Assembly: GCA_002869165.1 (NCBI GenBank)
Contig: PKTK01000001.1
Coordinates: 124,001-188,000, forward strand
Direction: 5' to 3'
Source: Candidatus Parcubacteria bacterium
GTDB lineage: Bacteria; Patescibacteria; ABY1; BM507; UBA12075
Length of the DNA stretch: 64,000 nucleotides
Made by a program: the position numbers and the translations under genes
The notes under the pieces: model-generated
What the model saw: the letters and a program-made list of their open reading frames with translations, nothing else
Database searches by the model: none
What the model was told of the DNA's origin: nothing
In this document: piece by piece, positions 35,512 through 42,651 of the stretch
Position numbering within the stretch: position 1 is the stretch's first letter
Layout: each line of letters opens with the position of its first letter

Positions 35512-36099
35512 ATGATTTTAGATGAAGGAAAAATTGAAAAAATAAGCGATGAAGAGCTGGTTTCTAAAGTTTTGGAAAACGAGGATTATTTTTTGTATCT
35601 AATGAGAAGGTATGAAACGAAATTATTGGCCTATATTTTACGTATATCAAGTAATAACAGTGAAGAAGCCGAGGATATTTTGCAAGATGTTTTTATTAAG
35701 GTGTACAAAAATTTAAATAATTTTGATACAAATCTTAAATTTTCATCTTGGATTTATCGTATAACTCATAATGAAGTAATAAGTAAATACAGAAAAAATA
35801 AAAAAATATTGCAATTTTCTGATCAAGAATTAAAAGACGAGATTTTCAATAGAATTGTTGATGATTTTGATGTAAAAGAAAAAGTAGACAATGATATACT
35901 TCGTAATAAGTTACTTAAAAATATTGATTTGCTAGATGAAAAATATAGGAACGTTTTGGTATTAAAGTATTTTGAAGATAAAGAGTATGCAGAGATATCT
36001 TATATTTTAGAAAAACCAGTTGGTTCTGTTGCTACTCTTTTGTATAGAGCAAAAAAGGAGTTAGCAAATTTGCTGCATCAAGATGATTTTAAAAAATAA
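35512..36099 (+). CDS. ECF-type RNA polymerase sigma factor
   Basis: 195 aa. Region 2 is clear: 'NNSEEAEDILQDVFIKVYKN', then 'KFSSWIYRITHNEVISKYRK' (-10 recognition). Region 4 is at the C-terminus: 'LDEKYRNVLVLKYFEDKEYA', then 'EKPVGSVATLLYRAKKEL' (-35 recognition helix-turn-helix). Region 3 is missing, as in all ECF sigmas. The membrane protein that starts 1 nt after its stop is the probable anti-sigma partner. It abuts the phosphoesterase gene (0-nt gap). Confidence 0.93.
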   Translation: MILDEGKIEKISDEELVSKVLENEDYFLYLMRRYETKLLAYILRISSNNSEEAEDILQDVFIKVYKNLNNFDTNLKFSSWIYRITHNEVISKYRKNKKILQFSDQELKDEIFNRIVDDFDVKEKVDNDILRNKLLKNIDLLDEKYRNVLVLKYFEDKEYAEISYILEKPVGSVATLLYRAKKELANLLHQDDFKK

Positions 36100-36100
36100 T

Positions 36101-37099
36101 ATGACAAAAATTGATATAAGCAAAAAAGCTTTAGAAAAAATAAAATCAAGTCGTATCAAGCCTCGCGCTAAGTGGAAGTTTTTACTTACTGAAAATTTGT
36201 TTATACTTCTTGAAATAGTGCTTGTTTTATTTACTGCTTTGTTTTTTGCTGTTACTATTAATCAACTCATTTATAGTGATTGGGATTTTTATGGCTATAT
36301 AAATGGAAATTTATTTTATTATATTCTACAAGTTTTTCCATATTTTTGGTTTTTCTTTTTATTGTTGTTTTTTGTTTTAACATATTTGAATTTTAAAAAT
36401 TTGAGAAGATCGTATAGATACAGCACTTACATAGTGCTTGGAACTTTTGTTTTTGTAGTGTTTAGTGCAGGCTATATTCTGTACACTATAGGCTATGCAA
36501 AAAAAATTGATTTAACATTGATAGATAAATCAGAAATGTATTGTAATCATGTGAACAAGAGGCTAAACACCTGGAACCAGGCTGATAAGGGAATGATTGC
36601 TGGTAGGGTGATTGAGAATAAAGACAATTTTTTCATCATGCATGATCTTGAGGGGAATGTTTGGAATATTGTGTATGGCGATAGTTTATTGTTTGACAGG
36701 GAAGTTATAAACGAGGGAATGCCAATTCGGTTAGTGGGGGGCTTTGAAGAAAAGTTCAAAAATCTTGAACATAATATTTTAATAGCCAAAGAATTGATGC
36801 AGGAGGATTATCTGAATATAAAGTATTTTGATTTTGACAATCTAATTAATTCATTTTGTTTTTCTGATGATGACTGTAGTTTATCATTTGATTTTGCTAT
36901 CCAGTCCAGGTGCCCATTCGATTCAGTTTGCATTAACCATACCTGTGAAACAGTTTGCCCGATTATGAATTTAAATAGCAGTGAAGGGTGTAGTGATGTT
37001 ACAGAATGTGATTGTGCTTCTTATTTGGCAACAGACAAAAAGGATTGTATTTGTGAGAATGAGAGGTGTTTGGTGGTGGTTGATGAAGTTAAGAATTAA
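36101..37099 (+). CDS. Membrane protein, candidate anti-sigma factor of the adjacent ECF sigma
   Basis: 332 aa. A short basic cytosolic N-terminus ('KKALEKIKSSRIKPRAKWKF') is followed by three transmembrane helices (about 30-55, 75-100 and 110-135). Next comes an extracytoplasmic beta domain ('GMIAGRVIENKDNFFIMHDL') and a Cys-rich C-terminal region ('CPFDSVCINHTCETVCP'). The role as anti-sigma rests only on position and topology; no zinc anti-sigma motif is seen. I chose ATG 36101, which follows the sigma stop codon, over the overlapping ATG 36083. The stop codon is inside the first unit of a heptamer repeat. Confidence 0.7.
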   Translation: MTKIDISKKALEKIKSSRIKPRAKWKFLLTENLFILLEIVLVLFTALFFAVTINQLIYSDWDFYGYINGNLFYYILQVFPYFWFFFLLLFFVLTYLNFKNLRRSYRYSTYIVLGTFVFVVFSAGYILYTIGYAKKIDLTLIDKSEMYCNHVNKRLNTWNQADKGMIAGRVIENKDNFFIMHDLEGNVWNIVYGDSLLFDREVINEGMPIRLVGGFEEKFKNLEHNILIAKELMQEDYLNIKYFDFDNLINSFCFSDDDCSLSFDFAIQSRCPFDSVCINHTCETVCPIMNLNSSEGCSDVTECDCASYLATDKKDCICENERCLVVVDEVKN

Positions 37100-37145
37100 G
37101 AATTAAGAATTAAGAATTAAGAATTAAGAATTAAGAATTAAGAAT
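37091..37145. repeat. Tandem heptamer repeat (AAGAATT)x7
   Basis: Seven perfect copies of AAGAATT and a partial eighth. The stop codon of the preceding gene is in the first copy. The same word recurs around the four-helix-bundle gene at 45412. Confidence 0.95.
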
Positions 37146-37158
37146 AACCTCTTTTAAT

Positions 37159-37215
37159 TGTCATTCCCGGCTGGAGTTGTGAGCGAATGCGAGCAACGGA
37201 AGGGAAGGGAATCTC
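37159..37215. repeat. GTCATTCCCGG-family repeat, half copy
   Basis: It begins GTCATTCCCGGCTGGAG, passes through GAGCGAATGCGAGC and ends GGGAATCTCGTGAA. That 3' end is shared exactly with the copy inside LeuRS (GGAATCTCGTGAA, 47748-47760). Confidence 0.8.
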
Positions 37216-37249
37216 GTGAATTGTTTTGGAACTTTATGCGTTTTATTCA

Positions 37250-37280
37250 GACCTCCGACGTCTCTGAGACGTCGGAGGTC
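37250..37280. repeat. Near-perfect GC-rich palindrome with 15-bp arms
   Basis: GACCTCCGACGTCTC, one T, then its exact reverse complement. Much more GC-rich than its surroundings. It could act as a terminator on either strand or be a REP-like element. Confidence 0.85.
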
Positions 37281-37344
37281 TTTCGTTCGTGTTATCCTTT
37301 TGTTGCTCTTGTCTGCTATATATTTATGTGAGGTGAAGACAAAC

Positions 37345-37377
37345 AAAAAAAGACCTTTTTTAAGATGGTCTTTTTTT
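37345..37377 (-). terminator. Terminator for the minus-strand por operon (bidirectional)
   Basis: AAAAAAAGACC / GGTCTTTTTTT stem with an 11-nt loop, A-rich on one side and T-rich on the other, 11 nt beyond the porB stop codon. Confidence 0.8.
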
Positions 37378-37387
37378 GTGGTAGGGC

Positions 37388-38311
37388 TTATTTTAATCCG
37401 TATTTTTTGATATTATCATTAGCGATTTGTTGAATGTATTTGATCTGCTCTTTAGCAAGTTTGTTGTTTTCCAGTAAATGCTTGAATCTGCCTTGGGCCT
37501 TTAGATAGTTGTCAACTTTTGGTGTTTTGGTTGGTACTTTCATTACATTTGTTAATTCACCATTTTCGTATTCTAATAAGGGATAAAGGCCGGTTTGAGC
37601 AGCTAATTTTCCGATTTGCAGAGTCTGGTCAGGCGGAAATTTCCAACCAGGTACACAAGGGACCATGATTTGAATATAACTTGGGCCTGGGGTTTCAATG
37701 GCTTTTTTAACCTTAGCTTTGATATCTTCTAGATAGCCTACAGTGGTTTGAGCAACATAATTTAGTCTATGTGCTAAAGCGATAGCTACAATATCTTTTT
37801 TTCTAAGGTGTGAACCAATTGCATCAATGGATTTACCACTTCCAGATGGAGTAGTAGTGGTTGATGATCCCCAGGGAGTGGCAGTGGATGCTTGCATACC
37901 AGTATTGGCATAGGCTTCATTATCATAGCAAACGTAAGTAATATCTTCACCTCTTTCCCACATACCAGAAATTAACCCGAAGCCAATGTCAAATGTTCCA
38001 CCATCACCGCCTTGGGCTAGTACTCTGGTCTTTTTTCCTTTGACTCCCTTAGAGTCAAGAGCAGCACGTACTCCAGAAGCAACCGCTGCAGCGTTTTCAA
38101 ATAGTGAGTGTATCCAAGGTACGCCCCATGAACTTTCAGGATATGGAGAAGTGGTTACCTCAAGACAGCCTGTACCATTGGCTATAACTGTATTTGGCCC
38201 CATAGCTTCGATCACGGTACGAGCAGCAATCAGCTGACCACAACCCGCACAAGCTCTATGACCTGAGGCAAGTAAATGTTTTTTTGATTTAGGTTTTGTA
38301 GTTGTTGGCAT
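37388..38311 (-). CDS. porB: 2-oxoacid (pyruvate):ferredoxin oxidoreductase, beta (TPP-binding) subunit
   Basis: 307 aa. The beta subunit binds thiamine pyrophosphate and a [4Fe-4S] cluster. Visible are 'RACAGCGQLIAARTVIEAM' with the Cys pair, 'NGTGCLEVTT' (third Cys), the TPP motif 'AQGGDGGTFDIGFGLISG' then 'YDNEAYANTGMQAS', and the fourth Cys in 'VPCVPGWKFPPD'. With alpha, gamma and delta it converts pyruvate plus CoA to acetyl-CoA, CO2 and reduced ferredoxin. It is last in the minus-strand operon, separated from porA by three unrelated genes. Confidence 0.92.
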   Translation of the reverse strand: MPTTTKPKSKKHLLASGHRACAGCGQLIAARTVIEAMGPNTVIANGTGCLEVTTSPYPESSWGVPWIHSLFENAAAVASGVRAALDSKGVKGKKTRVLAQGGDGGTFDIGFGLISGMWERGEDITYVCYDNEAYANTGMQASTATPWGSSTTTTPSGSGKSIDAIGSHLRKKDIVAIALAHRLNYVAQTTVGYLEDIKAKVKKAIETPGPSYIQIMVPCVPGWKFPPDQTLQIGKLAAQTGLYPLLEYENGELTNVMKVPTKTPKVDNYLKAQGRFKHLLENNKLAKEQIKYIQQIANDNIKKYGLK

Positions 38312-38320
38312 AATATCTTT

Positions 38321-38432
38321 AATTTAAAAATTTATAATTTATAATTTGTAAACAATAATTAAATTTTTAAAATTTAAGAAATTATTAATTAAAAATTGTT
38401 TAAAAATTATAAATTAAAAATTATAAATTTAA
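38321..38432. repeat. AT-rich palindromic word repeat between porB and the DUF2283 gene
   Basis: Left arm 'aaatttataatttataattt' plus 'gtaaacaat' is mirrored by right arm 'attgtttaaaaattataaat' repeated. Both arms iterate TTATAAATT-like words. Confidence 0.75.
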
Positions 38433-38638
38433 CTGGCTGGTATTATTTTTTTAATATCTTTTATATCTTTAATTTTATCAAATTGTCCTTTGAAGCTAGA
38501 AGCATCAAGTATTTCTATTAGAATCGGTACACCTGTTTTTGACATGTGAATTATAATATTACCTATTTCGCGCGCATAGGATATTTCCCCCTTAGCAAGT
38601 TCTAGACATATAATATTGGCCTCTGGATCGTAAATCAT
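38429..38638 (-). CDS. DUF2283 family small protein (antitoxin-like)
   Basis: 69 aa. 'MIYDPEANIICLELAKGE', 'REIGNIIIHMSKTGVPI' and 'IEILDASS' match the DUF2283 pattern (YDPEADALYI...GNVIVD...GIEILDAS). These small proteins often sit next to DUF4258 proteins, which resemble RelE-type toxins, and are therefore thought to be antitoxins; that role is family-level inference. Here a DUF4258 gene lies upstream in the same direction, separated by a 120-bp palindrome. Confidence 0.85.
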   Translation of the reverse strand: MIYDPEANIICLELAKGEISYAREIGNIIIHMSKTGVPILIEILDASSFKGQFDKIKDIKDIKKIIPAS

Positions 38639-38647
38639 ATTATTTAA

Positions 38648-38763
38648 TAAGCACTAAATTCTAATATCTAAATTCTAAATAATATCAAAATTCAAAATAC
38701 AAATGTTTGAAACTTTAGATATTTGTGTTTTGAATTTGTTTAGAGTTTAGAATTTAGTGCTTA
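38648..38763. repeat. Nested palindromic word repeat between the DUF4258 and DUF2283 genes
   Basis: Outer arms TAAGCACTAAATTCTAA / TTAGAATTTAGTGCTTA are exact inverted copies. Inner arms CAAAATTCAAAATACAAAT / ATTTGTGTTTTGAATTTG form a second hairpin. The word CTAAATTCTAA is iterated. Confidence 0.9.
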
Positions 38764-38769
38764 GAGTTT

Positions 38770-38985
38770 TTACTTTACTGGATAAAAAGTAACTACTTTT
38801 TTTAAATTACCGTGTTTCTGGTACACCACTTTGATGTTATCTTTTTTAGCTGATAAGTATTTACCTTTTTTACTGATCTTGTCAGGCATATTCAAACAAT
38901 CCTCAATTTCCTCACGCCGAAAAAACACCTTGTATTTATTCAATAGTTCAAACTTTTCTTCTGCGTATTTTGTGTAGTGGATCAT
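38770..38985 (-). CDS. DUF4258 family small protein (toxin-like)
   Basis: 71 aa. 'IHYTKYAEEKFELLNKYKVF' (conserved His near the N-terminus), 'RREEIEDCLNMPD', 'KDNIKVVYQKHGNLKKVVTF' and the final 'YP' fit DUF4258, a RelE-fold-like family often paired with DUF2283. Toxin activity is not shown. Its ATG is 1 nt after the stop codon of the VirB2-like gene, so it is cotranscribed with the por operon. Confidence 0.8.
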   Translation of the reverse strand: MIHYTKYAEEKFELLNKYKVFFRREEIEDCLNMPDKISKKGKYLSAKKDNIKVVYQKHGNLKKVVTFYPVK

Positions 38986-38986
38986 A

Positions 38987-39856
38987 TTAGTGTGTAGTGT
39001 CCATGCAAACTTTTTTTACTGGATCGCAATACATTTGACTTGGACAACTATCAGAATTTTTACATTTCCTGTCCGTTTCTGTTGGAGGATGAATATCGTA
39101 GTAACCTAGTTCCTTGTCATCTCCTATTGCATTAACTTTTTCCAAATTTAAATCTTTAAATTTTACCAAATCGGGGTTAACGATCCAAAGTAAAGTATAG
39201 GAAAACATAGCTAAGGCTAGACCAGTTAGTGCAGCAATTATCCAGTCTTTAGCACCAGAAATCCTGGAAGCATTCCCCATGGAAGTTATCCAAATCAGAC
39301 CATTTATCATGATTATTACTGTGGCTATGATACCAACTACTCCAATAGCATACTGATAAATTGATTTTATATACTTTGCTATTGAGCTCGTGTCAGCCTT
39401 GGGTATAAAACTTGAACTTGTATTACCACCGCTTGAGTTATTTGCTTGATTAGCAAGTTCAGCTTTTTTTTTATCACAATCTTCTTTATTAAGGGCGAAT
39501 ACTGTACCATTTATATTACAATAAGTATTAATCTGGTTGTTGTTATTTTGGTTGGATGAGTCGTTACTTTCATTACTAGTATCACTGGTAACATCTGCGC
39601 TATCAGGTAGAGATGAGCCGTTATCTTCATTAGATGTGTTGTCACTAGAATCATCACTAGAATCAGGGTCCCCAGTATCCCAAGTATAGCCAGCAGCTTC
39701 GCAAGTAAGTTGAGTCCAGTTTGTTTCTGGCCCCCTGGGTGTGCCGCAATAAGCTGCTAGGACAGGTAAAAAGGGGGTAAAAGTAATATAGATTAGCAAA
39801 GATAAAAATAATGCCAATTTGAAATGTGGTATCCTGTTTTTGTTTATAATTTTCAT
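38987..39856 (-). CDS. Membrane protein with TrbC/VirB2-like helix pair
   Basis: 289 aa. An N-terminal signal or anchor ('LALFLSLLIYITFTPFLPVL') is followed by a Ser/Asp/Asn-rich linker (about 65-110) and a Cys-containing segment. Two hydrophobic helices follow, separated by 'MGNASRISGAKDWI' (about 170-225), the VirB2/TrbC pilin arrangement frequent in Patescibacteria. The C-terminal tail has four or five Cys. It may be a pilin-like or surface protein. It is lodged inside the por operon 23 nt after porA, with no obvious functional link. Confidence 0.7.
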   Translation of the reverse strand: MKIINKNRIPHFKLALFLSLLIYITFTPFLPVLAAYCGTPRGPETNWTQLTCEAAGYTWDTGDPDSSDDSSDNTSNEDNGSSLPDSADVTSDTSNESNDSSNQNNNNQINTYCNINGTVFALNKEDCDKKKAELANQANNSSGGNTSSSFIPKADTSSIAKYIKSIYQYAIGVVGIIATVIIMINGLIWITSMGNASRISGAKDWIIAALTGLALAMFSYTLLWIVNPDLVKFKDLNLEKVNAIGDDKELGYYDIHPPTETDRKCKNSDSCPSQMYCDPVKKVCMDTTH

Positions 39857-39879
39857 AGTGATTGTATTGTGAATCTATT

Positions 39880-41082
39880 TTATTTGTTAATAAATTTCAT
39901 CTTATCACCTGGTTTTTTAATTTCTACTAATATTTTATCAATCATTTTCTTGGTTATATCTTTTCCGCCTAGACCCACTATGAATGACTGAACTTTGGCC
40001 AGGGTTTCATTCTTGGCAGTGGCTTTCATGTCTAGAGCTAGAGGTCCGTCAGTGGCGCCTAGGGAAACGGCCTTTTCAAGAACTGCTACGAATTTGGCCT
40101 TTTGGATGATTTTCAAGACTTCTTTTTCAGGGAAAGGACGGAAAGTTTTGATTTTGAGTACTCCAACTGAGTTGATGTTGAGCTTGGCTTTGAGTCCAGC
40201 GTTGTTTTCTATTTCATCAACAGCATCTTTGACTGTACCGACTAGTGAGCCCATAGCTACCAAAACTGTTGTTGGGTTCTTTGGTCCATAATATTCTATC
40301 AGGGCATTGTTAACCTGAGCTTTCTTTTCTGACTGTTTAATAACTTCAGGAATTGCTTGTTTTAGGTTTTCGTATTCTCGTTTTAGAACTTTTTGGGAAT
40401 CAACTAAGGCATCATGCAATTCTTCACGAATTTCCATGTAGTATGCTGGGGCTGCAAAAGCACCAAAACTTGCAGGATTGTCAGTATCTAGGAAGGCGCC
40501 TTTGGCTGGTTTGTAGTCAGGTAGATAGTTTTTGACCTGATTTGTACTTGGTACAGAAACTCCTTCATAAGTATGAGTTAATACAAAGCCATCAACATTT
40601 ACCATTACTGGCAATCCAACTTGCTCAGAAACTTTGTAGGCTAGTAGATGTTGCTCAACAGCTTCTTGATGATTTTCAGCAAAAAGTATTATCCAGCCAG
40701 CGTCACGGATAGACATTGCATCTTGATGATCATTCCAGATAGTAATAGGAGCTGATACACCACGATTAGCACAGGTAAGAACTACCGGTAGTCTCATACC
40801 AGCAATATTGTATAAAACCTCAGTCATTAGTAGTATCCCTTGGGAGCTGGTAGCAGTGTAGACTCGAACACCAGTAGCTGATGAACCAGCCACGATTGAA
40901 GCAGCAGCAAATTCGCTTTCAGCTCTAACGTATGTATATTTAGCTTTGTCATCAGCTTTAAATTTGGCTAGATCCTCCACAATATGTGTTTGTGGAGTTA
41001 TTGGATATGCTGAAATCACAGCCGGATTGATATTTTTTATTGTCTGGGCAATAGCTTGTGAGCCCTCAAGTATTTGTCTCAT
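39880..41082 (-). CDS. porA: 2-oxoacid (pyruvate):ferredoxin oxidoreductase, alpha subunit
   Basis: 400 aa. The N-terminal pyrimidine-binding domain has 'AYPITPQTHIVEDLAKF' and 'RAESEFAAASIVAGSSATGV', with 'TATSSQGILLMTEVLYN'. The C-terminal domain is the transketolase-like domain II ('VLVAMGSLVGTVKDAVDEI', 'FRPFPEKEVL'). Length and motif order match PorA of split four-subunit enzymes. It is transcribed after the delta subunit and a broken four-helix-bundle gene. It works with PorB, PorC and PorD in the cytoplasm, giving this otherwise reduced organism ferredoxin-linked pyruvate oxidation. Confidence 0.93.
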   Translation of the reverse strand: MRQILEGSQAIAQTIKNINPAVISAYPITPQTHIVEDLAKFKADDKAKYTYVRAESEFAAASIVAGSSATGVRVYTATSSQGILLMTEVLYNIAGMRLPVVLTCANRGVSAPITIWNDHQDAMSIRDAGWIILFAENHQEAVEQHLLAYKVSEQVGLPVMVNVDGFVLTHTYEGVSVPSTNQVKNYLPDYKPAKGAFLDTDNPASFGAFAAPAYYMEIREELHDALVDSQKVLKREYENLKQAIPEVIKQSEKKAQVNNALIEYYGPKNPTTVLVAMGSLVGTVKDAVDEIENNAGLKAKLNINSVGVLKIKTFRPFPEKEVLKIIQKAKFVAVLEKAVSLGATDGPLALDMKATAKNETLAKVQSFIVGLGGKDITKKMIDKILVEIKKPGDKMKFINK

Positions 41083-41088
41083 ATTTTA

Positions 41089-41128
41089 TTCATTTAAACA
41101 TATAAACATGTAAGCATGTAAACATTTT
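41089..41128. repeat. Left arm of an inverted repeat flanking the four-helix-bundle pseudogene
   Basis: Iterated words 'aaacatataaacatgtaagc' and 'atgtaaacat'. The reverse complement of the segment at 41490-41526 shares 'atataaacatgtaagcat' with it. The two arms bracket the gene at 41139-41491. Confidence 0.8.
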
Positions 41129-41138
41129 TATTTGGTTA

Positions 41139-41491
41139 TTATTTTAATGATTTAATTAATTTCCAGAGCATTGCTCCTATTTCATCAGACAATTTTGCAA
41201 TTTCTTGATATTCTTTGTTTGAGAAATAATTTTCAATAAAAGTAAAATGTAATAAATACTTTGATTCTTTCAGTGATCCGTATGAAATTTTCCAAAAGTA
41301 TTTTTTTGTTTTGCTTTGCTTTGCTCTCTTGCAAATCCTTCAATATAATTTAGTATCACAGATAGAGAGCTTCTTCTAAGTTGTGATGTACTTCCAAACT
41401 GTTCTTCTTTTGGAAATTTTTTTGTTATTTTATAAACATCATGGGCATATTTATCCATTTTTTCTTTTAGACTAATTTGAAAATCATTCAT
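41139..41491 (-). pseudogene. Four-helix-bundle protein (S23/IVP family), frameshifted
   Basis: The N-terminal frame (41491-41270) reads 'MDKYAHDVYKITKKFPKEEQ', 'SQLRRSSLSVILNYIEGFAR', typical of the S23 intervening-sequence family. It then runs out of frame at an A7 run (near 41309-41315) and stops. In another frame the family sequence continues with 'ISYGSLKESKYLLHFTFI', 'EYQEIAKLSDEIGAMLWKLI', ending at TAA 41139. One homopolymer indel explains it: sequencing error or real decay. These small proteins are related to the Avd accessory protein of diversity-generating retroelements; function unknown. Inverted repeats flank it. Confidence 0.85.
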
Positions 41492-41526
41492 GTTTAAATG
41501 TTTATATGCTTACATGTTTATATGAT
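41490..41526. repeat. Right arm of the inverted repeat flanking the four-helix-bundle pseudogene
   Basis: 'gtttaaatgtttatatgctt' followed by 'acatgtttatatgat', the inverted partner of 41089-41128. It overlaps the pseudogene start codon and ends at the porD stop codon. Confidence 0.8.
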
Positions 41527-41816
41527 TACTTTTTCTCTAGCTTCATTTTAATAGCTTTTACTGGGCATTCGGTGGCGCAGACTCCACAACCTTTGCAGTA
41601 GTCGTAGTCGGTGACTGGTTTTTGGCTGGCTTTATTTTTTTGCATCACTATGCATGATTCAGGGCAGGCTTTGGCGCAGGTGCCACAACCAATGCATTTT
41701 TTATAATCAGTTTCCGGGATATAAGTGCGCCATGAACCGGTTTTGTTATTTAATGTTGAAGCAGCTTTGCTTGTTATGTCCATATTTGTATATTGATAAA
41801 TAATTATTTTTGTCAT
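41526..41816 (-). CDS. porD: 2-oxoacid:ferredoxin oxidoreductase, delta subunit (2x[4Fe-4S] ferredoxin)
   Basis: 96 aa. Two complete cluster motifs: 'CIGCGTCAKACPESCIV' and 'CKGCGVCATECPVKAIKM'. The N-terminal 'KTGSWRTYIPETDYKKC' is characteristic of the PorD subunit and not of free ferredoxins. It carries electrons from the TPP site to ferredoxin. It follows porC across a 127-bp repeat-containing gap. A start codon a few residues downstream (MDITSK) is an alternative. Confidence 0.92.
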   Translation of the reverse strand: MTKIIIYQYTNMDITSKAASTLNNKTGSWRTYIPETDYKKCIGCGTCAKACPESCIVMQKNKASQKPVTDYDYCKGCGVCATECPVKAIKMKLEKK

Positions 41817-41940
41817 CTCCCTGCCTGCCGGCAGGCAGGGTAGCAGAGCAGAGCAGAGAGATTCCTTAAACGTGGTATTAGTTTAAACTGAGATATTCCC
41901 AAGACCAAGGGATTCCTCACCTCCGGTTCGGAATGGCAAG
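41812..41940. repeat. GC-rich palindromic repeat between porC and porD
   Basis: It contains a perfect 22-bp palindrome, CCCTGCCTGCC joined to its reverse complement (41819-41840), followed by iterated GCAGA. It begins GTCATCTCC and ends GGTTCGGAATGGC, a degenerate member of the GTCATTC families. A related palindrome is at 51216-51235. Confidence 0.75.
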
Positions 41941-41943
41941 ACT

Positions 41944-42486
41944 TTATGAATTAAATGCCTTAGTAACAGCTTTGATATTTTTTTCAACCAAAGACTTATC
42001 TTTTCCAGCGAACTTTTGTTTGATGGCTTTGGTGAGCCCCTCTAGACTTATAAGATTGTTTATTTTGGCTAAGGTGCCAAGGATGACTGTGTTAACAATA
42101 TTCTTTCCTAAAATATCAAGAGCGATATTTGTGGCATCAATTACATAAATATTTTCCAGATCAAAGTTTATTCCCAGTTGGTCCTTAGGAAGACTTGAAT
42201 TAACTATAAGAATCGTGTCTTTGTGACAACCTTGAGCAAGGTCAACAGTTCCGATCAGGGTAGGGTCTTGTACGATTAGCGCATCAGGCTTGTAGACGTG
42301 TTCTCTGGTTCTGATAGGTTTGTCATCAATTCGAGCGTAAGCTTGTATGGGCGCACCAGTTCGCTCAACTCCAAAATGAGGAAAGGCTTGGGATTCGTGA
42401 CCATCATTAAAAGCGGCAATTGCGATGAGTTCAGCTGCAGTCACTACACCCTGACCACCACGACCGTGAATTCTAATTTGATACAT
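41944..42486 (-). CDS. porC: 2-oxoacid:ferredoxin oxidoreductase, gamma subunit
   Basis: 180 aa. 'IRIHGRGGQGVVTAAELIAI' is the gamma-subunit signature, followed by 'SQAFPHFGVERTGAPIQAYA' and 'PDALIVQDPTL'. Its length is normal. This domain binds CoA-side elements of the complex. First of the four por genes in transcription order, it is preceded by a DsbA-like gene with a long palindrome between them, so the por operon may start in that gap. Confidence 0.93.
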   Translation of the reverse strand: MYQIRIHGRGGQGVVTAAELIAIAAFNDGHESQAFPHFGVERTGAPIQAYARIDDKPIRTREHVYKPDALIVQDPTLIGTVDLAQGCHKDTILIVNSSLPKDQLGINFDLENIYVIDATNIALDILGKNIVNTVILGTLAKINNLISLEGLTKAIKQKFAGKDKSLVEKNIKAVTKAFNS

Positions 42487-42497
42487 ATTATTTACAG

Positions 42498-42608
42498 GCT
42501 ACGAAAATACGAATCTCCACTATTTGGCGGAACGAATTTACAAATCAGCTTATAACGAACACATTAAAATTATTCGTAAATTCGTACTGATTCGTATTTT
42601 CGTAGCCT
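42498..42608. repeat. Long palindromic repeat, TACGAAT family, copy 1
   Basis: Outer arms GGCTACGAAAATACGAAT / ATTCGTATTTTCGTAGCC are exact inverted copies. Inside are more TACGAAT/ATTCGTA words. Copy 2 of the family is at 49936-50033. Confidence 0.95.
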
Positions 42609-42651
42609 AAGTATTATTCGATGATTAGTTTTTCGTAACCAATTAAATTAT

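Noticed and set aside
37091..37145. CRISPR array
   Set aside because: Units are 7 bp with no spacers; it is a simple tandem repeat. No cas gene is present in the window.
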